Shown: positions 24,885 to 37,109, counted from the stretch's first letter. The stretch is 64,000 bases of DNA from Ashinkailepas kermadecensis (GCA_034440615.1 JAOTOM010004781.1:323501-387500); one strand, 5' to 3'. Numbers and translations are program-made. Notes: a model not told the origin generated them from the sequence alone.

Positions 24885-25900
24885 ATGCAACAATGTAACA
24901 ATGACAATGCATAAATAATGCAAAACCTTCTAATTCCACGCCGTCACGCCCATGGTTATCGCTGTGCTGTACCGTTTTGTAAATTATGTCGTTGAGAAGG
25001 TACTGAAGCTGAAGTGGGGCCGGTTCGAGTTTGCGGGGCGCGCTGTACTTAGCTGTGACCCCAACGCGATCTTGGTGGTTCCTGTTGCAGATTTCCGTGC
25101 CTCCGAGCGAGTTTTCTGGGGCCCGACGTATTTACTTTGAGCCCCTACGCGAATTCTGGTGGACCGACGCGAATTTTTGTGGTCCCAGCGCGACTTTTGG
25201 GGGCCTCGGCTCGATTCTTGGGAGCATATCCCTCTTACGAGGGAGGGGCCATCTGCCCCTTTGATATGTCACTGCGGCCACCGAAGGAGTTCTATTTTTT
25301 CTATAGGTCCTTATGTGATATTTTTGGGTCCTGGTACGATTCTTCGGTCTCCAGGTGCGATTTTTTTCGGTGCCCTGACACGTTTTTTTTCCAGTGCCCA
25401 ACGGGTTTTGCGGGGACAGTGACCCAATTTTTTGGGCGCAGAGTGACATACCGGTTGATAATTGATTTTTGGGGCAGCAGCAACCTTTGGGGTCCAGGCG
25501 CGACTTTTTTGGTCCCCAGTGAGATTTTCGAAGGCTGCGACGAGACTTTTTTAGTCCAATGTAATCTTTTGTGTCCCGACGTCATTTGCCTGGATCCCAA
25601 GCGCGAGTTTTAGCGACCTCGACACTTTGTGGGTGTCCAATACGTTTTGGATGCTTTTGGTGTCATTGTTGGGGCCCAAGAGTGCTTATCCATGTCCGGA
25701 TTGTTTTTCGTTGCCCCGGATTCATTTGTGTCCAAATGATACTGTTGGGGAACGGTACGACTTATCGTGCCCCTAGCGTGATTTTCATGATCCGGGCGTG
25801 AATTTCTGGTACCCATGGGCTCAGCGAGATTTTCAGGGGCCCCGGCCGGATCTTTTTGGGCCCATGTCGTGATTTTCAAGTACCCCGGCACGACTCCTGC
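24885..25900 (+). repeat. Keyword-repeat family, copy B
   Basis: The start matches bases 1-110 of the window. The end (about 25620-25860) matches 43220-43450 step by step: CCATGTC.GGA, TTTTTCGTTGCCCCGG, GTGCCCCTAGC.TGATTTTCATG and GATCCGGGCGT. Between them are drifting words of the form CGCGATTTT..GGGGCCC. The copy lies inside the nested hAT element, whereas the copies at 42620 and 52740 lie in the palindrome arms. Confidence 0.75.
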
Positions 25901-26841
25901 CATTTCAGATGCTTCTAGAAAATTATAGACCTCCTCTCGCGTCTTCGGGGTGTCGTCTCATTTCCTGGAGCTTCTTTACCGGTTTTGGACGTCTTCTCGT
26001 CCGTCCTACTCTCCTCCATATTCAATGGTCCTCCTCTCCCGTTTTGGAGGACCTCCTCCCACATCCTGGGGCCCCTTTAACATGGCATGGGACTTCATCT
26101 CATGTTCCAGGGGCATCCTCTGCCAAATTAGGGGCCTCCTGCCACGCCTCGTGGGCCTCCTCCTTTGTCCTCGCAAAGCTTACCCGTCTTGAGGGGATCT
26201 TCAATTTTGGAAACCTCGCCTCCTTCCATACCTGCTACCTACCACTCCCATTTTAAGGGCCTTCTCTCATTTCCTGGGAATTCCTTCCGGTCGTCGGGGC
26301 CTCATTCGGCCCTGGAGACCTCCTACTCCATCTCGAGGGACTCCTCTCGAGTCCGGCAGGGGCCTCCTTTTTCTTTTTGAGGCTTTCTTTTTCAAATTAG
26401 GGGCCTCCTCTCACGTCTTCGGGGCCTCCTGTTCCGCGTTTTGATTATATCTTTTCCCATTTTAAGGTTGGCCTCTTATCTCCTGGTGGACTCCTGTTCT
26501 CTCTTAGGTGGCTCCTCTTCCAAATTACACGCAACCTTTCCTATCTCAGTTACCTTGTCATTTCCTGGGGACCTTCTTACCCGTATTGAAACCTTCTTTC
26601 TCGCCTGGGAGCCATCCCTCTTATCTAATGGCCATTCTCTCCTATGTTAGGGGCTTCCTCGTGCATCATAGGGTCTCTTTCCAATCTTATATCGTCCTCT
26701 TCCGAATTCGGTGCTTCCTGCCACCTTTCTGCATTATCCTTTTCTATCTTGGTGGAACCTTACCCGTTTCGGGGACTGCTTTTACGTCTCCGAAACCTCA
26801 TCTCATATCCACTGGTTTCTCTTCCGTCTTGGGGCCTTCTC
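25901..26841. repeat. Divergent GGCCTCCT keyword array
   Basis: GG(C/A)CTCCT or close variants recur every 20-40 bases, each followed by different filler. It grades without a boundary into the homogeneous array to its right. The frames on both strands are by-products. Confidence 0.7.
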
Positions 26842-27625
26842 TCATTTTCTGAGGTCTCCCTTCCCGTATTGGGGCCTCCTTTGCAATCCTGGGGGCCTCC
26901 TTTGCAATCCTGAGGGCCTCCTTTGCAATCCTGGTGGCCTCCTTTGTAATCCTGGGGGCCTCCTTTGCAATCATGGGGGTCTCCTTTGCAATCATGGGGC
27001 CTCCTTTGCAATCCTGGGGGTCTCCTTTACAATCCTGTGGGTTTCCTTCGCAATCCTGAGGGCCTCCTTTGCAATCCTAGGGGCCTCCTGTGCAATCCTG
27101 GGGCTTCCTTTGCAATCCCGGAGGCCTCCTTTTTCAATCCTGTGGGTCTCCTTTGCAATCCTGGAGTCATCCTTTGTAATCCTTGGGGCCTCCTTTGCAA
27201 TCCTGGTGCCTCCTTTGCAATCCTGGAGTCATTTGTAATCATGGGGCCTCCTTTGCAATCCTGAGGCCTCCTTTGCAATCCTGGTGTCCTCCTTTGCAAT
27301 CCTGAGGGCCTCCTTTGCAATCCTGGAGTCCTTTGTAATCATGGGGGCCTCCTTTTCAATCATGGGGGACTCCTTTGTAATCATGGAGGCCTCCTTTGCA
27401 ATCCTGGGGGCCTCCTTTGCAATCCTGTGGGCCTCCTTTGTAATCCTGGAGGCCTCCTTTGCAATCCTGGGGGCCTCCTTTGCAATCCTGGGGGCCTCCT
27501 TTGCAATCCTGGGGGCCTCCTTTTCAATCCTGGGGGCCTCCTTTGTAATCCTGGAGGCCTCCTTTGCAATCCTGGGGGCCTCCTTTGCAATCCTTAGGGC
27601 ATCCTTTGCATTCCTGGGGGCCTCC
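26842..27625. repeat. Homogeneous 21-bp array GGGGGCCTCCTTTGCAATCCT
   Basis: Roughly 35 units of GGGCCTCCTTTGCAATCCTG with single-base variants (TTTGTAATC, TTTTCAATC). The unit is seven codons, so long periodic frames stay open in several phases on both strands (GASFAIL and APRIAKE words). These are not genes. Confidence 0.95.
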
Positions 27626-28186
27626 GTGCCAATTGTTGGCACTCTCGTGATTTCTGGGGCCCCCTATCCTCTCCTAGGTGACTCCTTCTTCAAATTAGGG
27701 TCCTCCTCTCACGTCTTGGAGGCCTCCTCTCGTATCTCGTCGGCCTCATTGCTCACTTTTTTCCTGTGCATTTCCGGATAGGGGCCTCCTCACATTTCAG
27801 GGGGGGGGGGCGGCGCCCCCCTGTTTGACGGCAGGGGGGCGACTGCCCCCCCTGCCCCCCTGCCCCCCCGGTGGCGACGCCCTTGGAGACACCGGCACTG
27901 AATTGTTTATTTATTGGGTAAGTCCAAGGCCCTAAAAGGAGAGGTACAGTCACTTCGGCGTTTAAAAAGCGCTGTAAACAACACTAGTGCGCCAAGATAC
28001 CTGTTTTACATATTTGCTACCATATGCTGGGAGAAGTGTTTTCCTTCATTCTGGTTCATTTATGAATGCGGAAAAATCCATTGACTGGGGCCGGCAGGTC
28101 TCAAAACTGGGGGGTCAACCCCCCCCCCCAGCTCTGCCGGCTGGGGGGTCGCGACCCCCCCAACCCCCCTGCTCACGGCGCCCCTG

Positions 28187-28410
<224 letters not shown>

Positions 28411-28932
28411 TGCTATTGTGCTTTTCATGGTTTTGTGCTATTGTACTATTGTGCTATTCATGGTTTTGTGCTAATACCTATATATGACATGTTTTGCGGA
28501 AAACTTTTGTTGCGCTGGTAGTGGCTCGAGCTATTACGAGGCTGGCTTGGGACACGATACCCGTCGGTCTGTCCTTGGAATGGCCAGGAAGAGAATTTGC
28601 GCTGGCCGTGCAATCACGTATGCTGATGAGCCCGTAGTGCAACTATAATGTTCACAGCGCGGCCGAAAAGCCGACGCCGTCGGCCTAGCTCGTTTTCCAT
28701 AGCCACCCGTGTGCTCAGTTGATGTGAGCTTCACGCGCTCGCCTCGCGAGCCAATAACGACGCCTATCGCGCCGTCACAAGTGGATTTAATGCTGCGCGG
28801 CCGGGGCTCTGCATGGTGCATTTCCCATTCACAGCAAATGGGTGCAGATGAGCGGCCATCCGCCGGTGACGGACCGTCCACGGTGCAGCCACGGCGTGCG
28901 GTAAACACGTGGGCCCCGTACGTGTGCGGCGT
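28411..28932. other. No recognised gene; GC-rich from 28540
   Basis: A short ATTGTGCTATTCATGGTTTTGTGC-type duplication lies near 28411-28470. The rest has only short frames without a named motif. Confidence 0.45.
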
Positions 28933-29225
28933 ACACGACACTGTCACAGTGACAGTGTGACAGTGACTGTCACTGTCACTGTCACTGTCGCTGTCGCTGT
29001 CTGTGTCACTGTCACTGTGTGTGTCACTGTCTGTCACTGTCACTGTCTGTGTCACTGTCACTGTGTGTGTCACTGTCTGTCACTGTCACTGTGTGTGTCA
29101 CTGTCTGTCACTGTCACTGTGTGTGTCACTGTATGTCACTGTCACTGTGTGTGTCACTGTCTGTCACTGTCTGTGTCACTGTCTGTCACTGTCTGTGTCA
29201 CTGTCTGTCACTGTCACTGTGTGTA
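28933..29225. repeat. CACTGT / CTGTGTGT minisatellite
   Basis: Blocks of GTCACTGTCACTGTGTGT and GTCACTGTCTGT alternate across about 290 bases. Higher-order units of 28-34 bases are visible. Confidence 0.95.
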
Positions 29226-30089
29226 GTGTCTGTATACACTCAGCTGGCGAAGCGCACACGCCGATCGCAGCTGGCAGCTCGAACACAGGCGTTGGCCATT
29301 ATCGATGCAATATGCGGCTTGTGGATTTGTCCGGTGCAATGCGATGCAATTGCTAGGTTGGGTGTGCACTGGTGCTGTACATGCTTACGTCCGGTTGGGA
29401 GTGCCAACCGTCGCACCTTTGCACGCACCGCCTGTGTCAGGCGAAGTCCTCAGTGTCCATGTGGTCAATATTGAAGCACGAAATCGCCTTTGTTTTATGA
29501 CCCAAAAACTACTGAGAAGATGGGTGAGAGATAGTCTGTACCCCGACCTTGACTTGCTTGACCTGACCTGCAAGGCCAACCAAGAGGGATATATGAAAAT
29601 GTTTCGAGTAATTTTGAATGTTCAAGGGTGGTGCCGCATCGTGCCTTTGGCCGTATCTCTATGTCCTGCTTAGAACAGAAGTTAGTGTGTGTGTGTGGGG
29701 TGGGGGAAAATGACACCATCCCTGCACTGCGTGGAGTGGACAATCCTCCCGCACTGCGATACTTGCTTTCCAACAACTCGCATCTTTTTTTGATTGTTTT
29801 CACTCATTACGGACATATCCTGAAGCCTCTTGTGGGTGGGTAAGTGTGCGCTTCACGTCATTCATGGCGAATAACGGCGAAATATGGCGGCACACTGTAT
29901 GAACATTTGGCAGTCTGAGGAGACTTAGTTTGACTCATATGGCCAAATAACGGTTTACGTTTATTTACGACGCGCGAACAATGACAGTGCATGTCATAAT
30001 TTCAATCTTGTGGCTCGTTTAGTGGGCGACGAGTCACGTTGCATCGCATCCAATCAGAGCCTCGCGGGGAATCGGGGGAAGCCTAGCAT
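29226..30089. other. No recognisable gene
   Basis: Short frames only. No element termini noticed. Confidence 0.5.
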
Positions 30090-30257
30090 GGGCGAGTGCT
30101 CCGTCATGCGCACACGGGCGAGGCCCCGCCATGGGCACCAGGGCGAGTGTCCCTCCATGGGGAATGCCCCGCCATGAACACCAGGGCGAATGCCCCGCCA
30201 TGGGCACCAGGGCGAGTGCCCCGGTATTGACACCAGGGCGAGTGCCCCGCCATGGCG
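30090..30257. repeat. 26-bp GGGCGAGTGCCCCGCCATGG minisatellite
   Basis: About six units of GGGCGAGTGCCCCGCCATGG plus GCACCA, with one partly doubled unit. The 80- and 89-residue minus-strand frames are periodic translations of it. Confidence 0.85.
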
Positions 30258-32294
30258 GCCCGGACAAGTACCTCATGATGCCCCGTCCGGCATAGACCTT
30301 TGTTGGCTCTCAAATCCTTCCCTTCGCTTTGCCATGCCACGTGTCTCGCCGGTTTCTCAGAGTTGTTCACCAAGGGGTAGACTCAGGTTGCGGCTCCACG
30401 CACCATCACACACACCAGACGTCAACAAACGCCAGCTTCCGACGGGGTGGTTGGGAAGGATTGCATCGATCGCGTTACTGGAAGGATTCGCCAGACCAGT
30501 GATCAGCGGGACTCAAAGCAAGTGGCTTGCAGCTTTGGTCCGGGCAGACGGGACACCGACAACAGTGTGCTGCTGTCCTGGGTCCGGGTTCGGCAGGAAT
30601 CTGGCCGCCACACGTATTGATTGTTGGGGGCTGGATATGTGGCAAGCCACGAGTAGCCGCGGACCGGGAGGGGTGCGAAAGACGGCCGCGTCGCTGCCGC
30701 TCAGCCGACCGCTCAGCTGGCGACGCGGCCGCTTCACAGAACCGGCCCGCGGCAGCTCCCCACGGAAAGGGGACGCCCGTACACCTCGGGGTCGGCGCCG
30801 GGCCCATTTTCTGGTCCGTTGGTTGGAACGTGTCGGCGAATGGCCGCCACTTCGGGCGAAGTTTGACTCGGCCGGCGAGACGGCGTGGCCGACCGTTCCG
30901 GGAAGTGGCCGCCGCGCGCGCAGGGGAAGGGTGGTGGGCTGATGGAATGTTTGCCAGTGCCAGACACACGTAACGACGGGAGATAGCGGAAATTCCCCGC
31001 GTGAGCATGTGGTATCAGTGTTACGGGGCTGTATTTGCGAGAAGCGGTGGTCGTCGATGCGTTTCCAGTAACATTTTGTGTGGCTGATATGGGGTCCTAG
31101 TACTGAATTAAAATTGCGCTCATGAGGATGGTCAGCAGGTCGGTCCGATAACGTGGTCTTCCGGGATGAGCCGGGGTGGTACAAGTGGGCTAGTGAATGT
31201 AGTGAAAAACAAACTGGGCTTATAGCGATAACTTGAGGCAATGTGAACCCAGGATTGTATCAATTTGGTGAAGGGTAAGACACTTGAACAGAGTGGGAAA
31301 CTTACTTTCCAGGTTGGGAGTCGGAGTGCATACCGATTTCTTCCGGAGTACATTTTCATGGACAGTATTTTTATGCATGGAATCTGTTTACCAGTGACCG
31401 ACCAGAAAAACCTAAATCAGTACCTACATAATATGCATAAGTAATATCATTCTCATTTTTGGTCAAATCGAATGCCAAAACATACGAACAAAGAAGTGAA
31501 CAATGAATGGCACCGCCCGGCAGTGACCCGTAATAATCAGCACTGTTTCGTTTCTTATAACTCACAGGAGAAATGCGTTTTCCTTTCACTGTTGGTCTCA
31601 GTACAAGGCTAGCCATATGAAAAACAAACAAAAATACTTCACACTTCACCCCAGTGTTAAAATAATGGTTTATCGTTAGGTGTGAGATGTCGAAATGAGC
31701 ACAGTAGGATGCCAACATTTTCCGTGGAATTAGTGTTATTTCAAATACTCTTGATGTCTTTCAGACTCAAATTTGAGCCAATGGTGTACTTATGACTGTA
31801 CCTTCATCAGTTGTTTTGATATTCATAATGTAGGAAGAGATATATTCAGGATAGCAAGAAAAAATACCTATGCTATGCAATGGCACTGCATGCCATATCG
31901 CATTATGAATATTCCTTTTGCCTGAAATTGCATTGCAAAATGTTGGTGTATAACCATCCCTTATCAAGAGCATGATCATGATACTTATAAACGAGGTACT
32001 CTTATAAAGGAGACACAAAGAACTCATCAGAATGCATCAAGAAGCAGGATGTTGCAGGATGATACTTCTTGGAGATGGATGTCAATTGAGTGTTCAGAAA
32101 GTGGTATATTCCACCCTATTTCATGAATAATTTAACACTGCTTCACCCTCAGCTCAGAGCGCATACCTACCTACGCAGTCAATTTCCCACGTAATACGAA
32201 CGCAACTCCGCTACCGCACACGCCACAGTTGGATGTGATCAAAGCAAAGGATCAGTCAAGGTCTTGTGTTTACTGTTAACTTGTGTGGACACTG
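30258..32294. other. No recognised gene; GC-rich block 30500-30960
   Basis: Long frames occur on both strands of the GC-rich block, the longest being 250 residues plus and 242 residues minus. They overlap one another and show no domain I recognise. The rest is mixed-composition unique DNA. Confidence 0.45.
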
Positions 32295-32307
32295 TTAACC
32301 ATGTGTT

Positions 32308-32470
32308 GGTTGGTTATTGGTTTTACGACACGTCGACCGTTGAGTCATGTAGCGTCGCCAATCTCTCACGCCGATTGGTCGCGGGCGAAGAGTAGCGACA
32401 GGTGAGACTCGAACCCACAACCTTTCGATTGTGAGACGAGCATCTTACCCCTAGACCACTCGTCCCCATT
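32308..32470 (-). mobile_element. tRNA-derived SINE, minus strand
   Basis: Read on the minus strand it starts GGGGACGAGTGGTCTAGGGG, includes box B GGTTCGAGTCTC, the CAATCGGCGTGAGAGATTGG body and the GTCGACGTGTCGTAAAAC block, and ends in the CCAATAACCAACC tail. TTAACCATGTGTT is present on both sides (32295-32307 and 32471-32483). It has the full length of the copies at 11494 and 45340. Confidence 0.9.
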
Positions 32471-32483
32471 TTAACCATGTGTT

Positions 32484-33613
32484 CAAAGTTGCTAATGGTT
32501 ATGACGTCATATACAAAATACCTTGCATTGATTGGTTGACAGACAGATTTCAGAATAGAAAACGCTAACGCAGCCAATTCTGATCGGTGTCCTCCGGGAC
32601 TCCGGAGACGTCTCTTAAAACTGTCAAAGTTTTCCACTATAGGGTGGCAGGAACACAGGTATTCCGAGACGCGGCTCCAGAGCCGGAGAACAGTGTTCTC
32701 AGTGTGCATGCGCATCATCTTGCAAGTTGCTGTTGGCGCGTTGTTGTCGGCAATTCCGGTGGTTGAGATTGATGGAGTGTGTGAAGCTGTGGTCTGGCTG
32801 CTGACTGTTACAAAAAGTGATTAGTTTGAGTGGTGACCGTAAGTGGAATAACCAGCGTTTTTTTGGGTGTCGTTCTGTGTTTGTTTTTATTGATATCTTT
32901 GTTCCCACATTTGTGTCGGAGTACATGTGAAGCCCATCCTATCCAGTATGAACCCGGAGTGCAAAAATGTTTTCAGGGATAAAATCTCTTCAGAAGTGCC
33001 TTAATTCCCACCCTGCACTTGAACATCAGGCGTTTTTAGCAACTCACCAAGCATGCACATTAATGACGTCATTAAGGTATAATGAAGTGCAGTAATATAT
33101 TACTCCTGATTTGCGTATCCAATGTGACTCAAAGCATTTTGAACTGAAACTTGCATTGGTCTCAAAGTTGCTGAAACATCTCGCCAAATGTAAGTAATTG
33201 ATGCATTTCCGTGTGGGAAAGGAGTAGAATTGCGGATTCCTGTAGTCTTCAGCACTATTGTGCGAACGCCGACATTCGAAAAGTGCAATAGCTCTGGGCA
33301 AGCCATGCCATAAATACACAACGACTGGCGCTGCGACGTGTGAATTTGCAGGTTGGAGATCGCAAAGCTGGCGTTACTTATGGAGACACGACGAATGCTG
33401 AGTCGACCGACAGTTGTATATCCGCCATGAGGCTGGCAGGTAGCCGCCAAGTCGTTTCCTAAGATTCCAAACAAGTGAATGTTTCCACCGAAACACCAGG
33501 GATGGAATCGAATCAAATCGTGTCCTTCTGGAACCTCGCAGTTGACAAAAGCAACAATGCACTACGTAAAGCCTGTAATTTTCAGGGGGCGCCATATTCC
33601 CGGAGGGGCGCCA
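32484..33613. other. No recognisable gene
   Basis: The 138- and 91-residue minus-strand frames near 33044-33516 overlap in different phases and show no domain I can name. Confidence 0.45.
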
Positions 33614-33648
33614 CTGATTACGACAACTTCAAGAGTTGTCGTAATCAG
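33614..33648. repeat. 15-bp hairpin (first of an adjacent pair)
   Basis: CTGATTACGACAACT pairs exactly with AGTTGTCGTAATCAG around a 5-nt loop. Three bases separate it from the next hairpin. Confidence 0.9.
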
Positions 33649-33651
33649 ATT

Positions 33652-33698
33652 TACCTCCAGTGGTCCTACACTCCTGGAGTGTAGGACCACTGGAGGTA
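33652..33698. repeat. Perfect 23-bp palindrome (second hairpin)
   Basis: Bases 33652-33674 are exactly complementary to 33676-33698 around a single central T. LINE homology starts directly after it, so it may mark a 5' junction of that insertion. Confidence 0.92.
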
Positions 33699-33699
33699 G

Positions 33700-35393
33700 A
33701 TGGGGAAATAGTGGTTGATGATTGTGATATAGTGGAATTCTTAAGCTAGCAATTCTCATCAGTCTTTACTAAAGATAATTCTGGTACAATAGAAACAACT
33801 GAATGTTATGCCATGACAGGTGATAGGCTGGAGGATCTTACAATTCTTACAGAAGCTGTAGAAAAGCAGTTGCAGAATATATAACCTAATAAAGCATCTG
33901 GACCAGATGATATATATGCTAGGATCTTAGTAGTGTGCTAAAACTTTAGTAGTTCCCCTAGGTATCATTGTCAGGCGGTTTGTGGAATACTCCTGTAGTA
34001 GGAGTACCTGAAGTACCTGAAGTAGCTGAAGTACCTGAAGATTGGAGAAATGCAAACGTAGTACCAATTTTCAAAAATGGAAGTACGAAGTGTGTAGGAA
34101 ACTACAGGCCAGTCAATTTGACCTCAATAGTTTGCAAGGTTCTAGAAAATCTGGTTAAACAGAATGTTCAGATTCGTCCTGATAGGCACAACCTTTTAAC
34201 GGATACTCAACATGGATTTCGATCTCAAATGTCTTGTTCAACTAACCTATTGGAGTTCATGTAGTATGTTACTAAAGAAGTATACAATCAAAGCAGGATG
34301 GATGTTGTGTACTTGGACTTTAGCAAAGCTTTTGATAAAGTTCAACATGGAATGCTAATTCATCAACTACAGCAACATGGGATTGTTGAAAAAGTTCTAG
34401 TTTGGATTGAAGCATGGTTGAGGGAAAGGAAACAAAGGGTAGTGTTAAATGGATGTAAACTAGATTGGAAGAATGTTCTGAGGGGAGTACCACAGGGCTC
34501 TGTTCTAGGGCCACTTCTCTTTATCATCTTTGTGAATAACATTGAGGTAGGGTTGAGGAATAGAGTGTTCAAATTTGCTGATGACACCTAGCTGGTACGA
34601 GTGGCTAACAGTCGTGATCAATCTAGTAATATTCAACTAGACTTGGGGGACCTAAACAGGTGGGCTGATCAATGGCAGATGTCTTTCAACTATGATAAGT
34701 GTAAGGTTATGCATCTAGGGTCTGGAGGTGAGACTTTCAGGTATACAATGGGAGGGAGGGAACTGGATGTTATTGAAGAGGAAAGAGACTTAGGTGTGTT
34801 GGTTTCAAAAGACCTTAAAGCAGAAAACAATGTATCTCAGTTAGGAACAGGGCACTCAGAATGCTGGGACTCATTAATAGGAGTGTGAGATATAAGAGCA
34901 ATGAAGTCATTACAAAAAATGTATTTATCATATGTGCGACCCCACTTGGAATATTTTGTACAAGCATGGAGCCCCTACCTATATAAAAAGATATAGATAT
35001 GTTATAAAGAGTGCAACGCAAAGCCACTAGACTCATCAGTGGAATAGGTAACTTAAAATATGGAGAAAGGCTTATGGCATTAGATATGTACTCACTCAAG
35101 TACAAGAGATTAAGGGGGGACATGATTGAAATGTACAAAATTGTTAAAGGGCTAGATCAGGTCAATTTGAATGATGCTCTTCGGTTTAGAGTAGTGTCAC
35201 ATGGGGATCATCATTTCAGGTTAGATAAGTTGATGTGTAGGACAGTTAAGCGACAATAGGTTTTCAGTCAAACTGTTGCTGATCAGTGGAATAGGCTGCC
35301 TGCTGATGTTGTGGGGAGTTCCTCATTGAATGTATTTAAAAGTAGGGTGGACACATTTTTTAGACAGGAAAGTTTTATTTTGAGTTCTAATTA
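33700..35393 (+). pseudogene. CR1/L2-like LINE ORF2, reverse transcriptase and C-terminus (5'-truncated)
   Basis: This is a non-LTR retrotransposon polymerase fragment lacking the endonuclease half. In order: a linker (FSSVFT-like, PNKASGPDDIYARIL), RT blocks NYRPVNLTSIVCKVLE, LTDTQHGFRS, DVVYLDFSKAFDKVQH, GVPQGSVLGPLLF and the catalytic FADDT, then DKCKVMHLG, EERDLGVLVSKDLK, SYVRPHLEY, RVQRKATRLISG, KRLRGDMIEMYKI and a WNRLPADVV-like end. The order and wording are those of CR1/L2-group elements. Stops interrupt it after LEFM (34262), directly after FADDT (34590), near 34888 and twice near 34996-35004, and there is at least one frame change. The copy is dead and was never full length here. 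Confidence 0.95.
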
Positions 35394-35712
35394 GTGATGG
35401 ATGGGGTGAGATTTATGCTAAGTAAGTGTGCACGGCACATATCCCTTTGAGCAGACATGGATGCAGTTTGAAAATTATTGGTAAGGCGTTCAATCCACAT
35501 GTGTTAAGAGGATCAAGGGAATAGGGCTGGATAGCTAGGGTAGATAGGCATTGATAGGTGTGTGGGATGTTGGTGGATGGTTTCTTTAGGATGTGGTGAT
35601 GGTTGGGGTGGGTCTTCTGCCGGGCTCAAGGTATCTTCCATTTGCAGACTTAACTGGATGGGCCCTTGTGGCTCTTATTAAGTCTAAACACTTTATGACT
35701 TTATGACTTTAG
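35394..35712 (+). mobile_element. LINE 3' untranslated region and repeat tail
   Basis: It follows the ORF2 end and finishes GATGGGCCCTTGTGGCTC..TTATTAAGTCTAAACAC and then TTATGAC-like tandem units. A short tandem tail instead of poly(A) fits CR1/L2 elements. The same ending recurs at 61620-61690. Confidence 0.8.
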
Positions 35713-37109
35713 TCATCGGCTACGGGGTTTCAAATGCGCAATGTAAACAAAAACATACTATGAACGTTACAACAAAACTCGATCATGCTGAACAATACGG
35801 GAAGCACAAAATATCATGGTGAATGCATGGCCCGCAGGTGTTCCGTCAATCTGTTCTTGGACGCAGTGAAACTGGGACCGTTCCGGACGTCAGCGGGCAG
35901 GTGGCCCCACACGTGCACAGATCTCCTGAAAAATGAGCGACGGCCGAACTCCGTGCGCACGTGTAGCGTCTGAAGGTGGCTATTTTCTGCAGCACGTGTG
36001 GCATCTGAAGGTGGCCATTTTGTGCGGCTCGTGTGTCGTGTTGGGACACAGCGGTGCCGGGTACAGCACGCTGGCCAATCATATGCAGGGGCTCAGGCGG
36101 TGCTGAATAGCTTAACCTCCAAGGGTTGGATTTTACATTCGGGATTATCCACGGGTGTTGGTTTCTGAAAATTATTGTGTGTGTGTGGGGAGGGGGGGGG
36201 GGGAGTACATGAAGGCAATGGGCAGCCCCAAATCGATCGGGGGAGGGGAGGGGCACACTATAGGGTGCCATGTGGTAAGTTGATTTTTTTTTTTTTTTTT
36301 GGGGGGGAGAGCCAACGTTGAGGGGCATTTGCCCCCTCAAAAGTATATAAAACAACACCCCTGGGTGTGTCAACATATAGGCGAAGTGAGCAACGAATAG
36401 GGACCCTGCACCATGTTAGCGGGGCGTGCCCCCCCAGTCGTGGCCGTGGCCCGAAATCAGTGAGCATTCCGCGTTGCTGTGGAGGGACGGAATTTGATTT
36501 CTTCAGACGGTAGTCCCGCGGTCGCCGATGGAAGCCCCCCCCCCCCCCCAGCCAAGGTTCCTCGGAAGGGGTGCTGGTGATGAGCGAAGTCTATTCTAGA
36601 ATTGACGGTTCCGATTTGTCTAGAGACTTCTCCTGTCTTGACAATGTCACCACGATGTGTGATCTGAGTGTGCCATTATCAGCCATGCCACGAGCTGAAC
36701 GACGGACTCTACTTTTGCTCTGAGACACCTCGCACTTAATCCCACCGATGAGCTAAAAATTCAAGCATTTCAAGCTAAGCTTAAGCATGAGCGCCCGAGT
36801 TTGTCATGTTACCTCTGGCATCGAACGTGCGCCAAACAGGCACCCTAATAAAGTAAGAAGTAAATGTGATCATGAAAAGGAAGTAAAATTGTAAGGTCGA
36901 AGCTGTCATCGAAAACATACTTTTTGATAGAGCTAGTATCGGAGACCGAACGTTGGAACGTTGATCAACGGAACATAACTCCGACCCCGTTGGCTTCTTG
37001 GTATCACGGTAAGCAATTATGTCTCACCAGAGCTGTTTGCTTGTTTTATCAGCTGTCTTGTCGGACACATCTGCCCACGAAACGCGAACGCGATGCGGTA
37101 GCCGGGGAG
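35713..37109. other. No recognised gene
   Basis: There are long G runs at 36188-36205 and 36301-36307, a T run at 36287-36300 and a C run at 36537-36549. No family is recognised. Confidence 0.5.

Larger units (their letters stand above)
24179..27885. mobile_element. Nested non-autonomous hAT-type element (3.7 kb)
   Basis: Left end CAGTGGCGTCGCCACG and the complement of right end CAAGGGCGTCGCCACC match at 13 of 16 positions. GAGACACC is duplicated exactly at 24171-24178 and 27886-27893. It sits inside the hAT element 20124-28186 and is therefore younger. It has no transposase. Its body is a short unique part (24240-24885), a keyword-repeat copy (24885-25900), a drifting GGCCTCCT array (25900-26840) and a homogeneous 21-bp array (26842-27625). 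Confidence 0.9.
20124..28186 (-). mobile_element. hAT transposon, 8.06 kb, with broken transposase and nested insertion
   Basis: The ends are CAGGGGCGCCGCCACG and the complement of CAGGGGCGCCGTGAGC, with the first 11 bases identical. TATATGTG is duplicated exactly at 20116-20123 and 28187-28194, the 8-bp duplication expected of hAT. Removing the nested element at 24179-27885 and its 8-bp duplication leaves about 4.35 kb, a usual autonomous hAT length. The minus-strand transposase lies at 20707-23653. Subterminal G/C palindromes (GGGGGGTCGCGACCCCCC) sit next to the right end. The gene is disabled, so this copy is not autonomous today. Confidence 0.93.

Noticed and set aside
26842..27625. Regular repeat-spacer look of the 21-bp array, and of 3535-4085, as a CRISPR array
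   Set aside because: The constant word is only 8-12 bases, the spacers are near copies of one another, there are no cas genes, and the window is plainly eukaryotic.
26711..27781. Frames with GASFAIL, LLCNPG or APRIAKE repeats as structural proteins
   Set aside because: They are phase-shifted translations of the 21-bp DNA repeat on both strands.
28909..29474. CHCHCV-rich frames as metal-binding protein
   Set aside because: Translation of the CACTGT minisatellite.
30190..30942. 250-residue plus-strand frame
   Set aside because: It begins in a minisatellite, overlaps a 242-residue minus frame in GC-rich DNA and has no recognisable domain. Long frames are expected where stops are rare.
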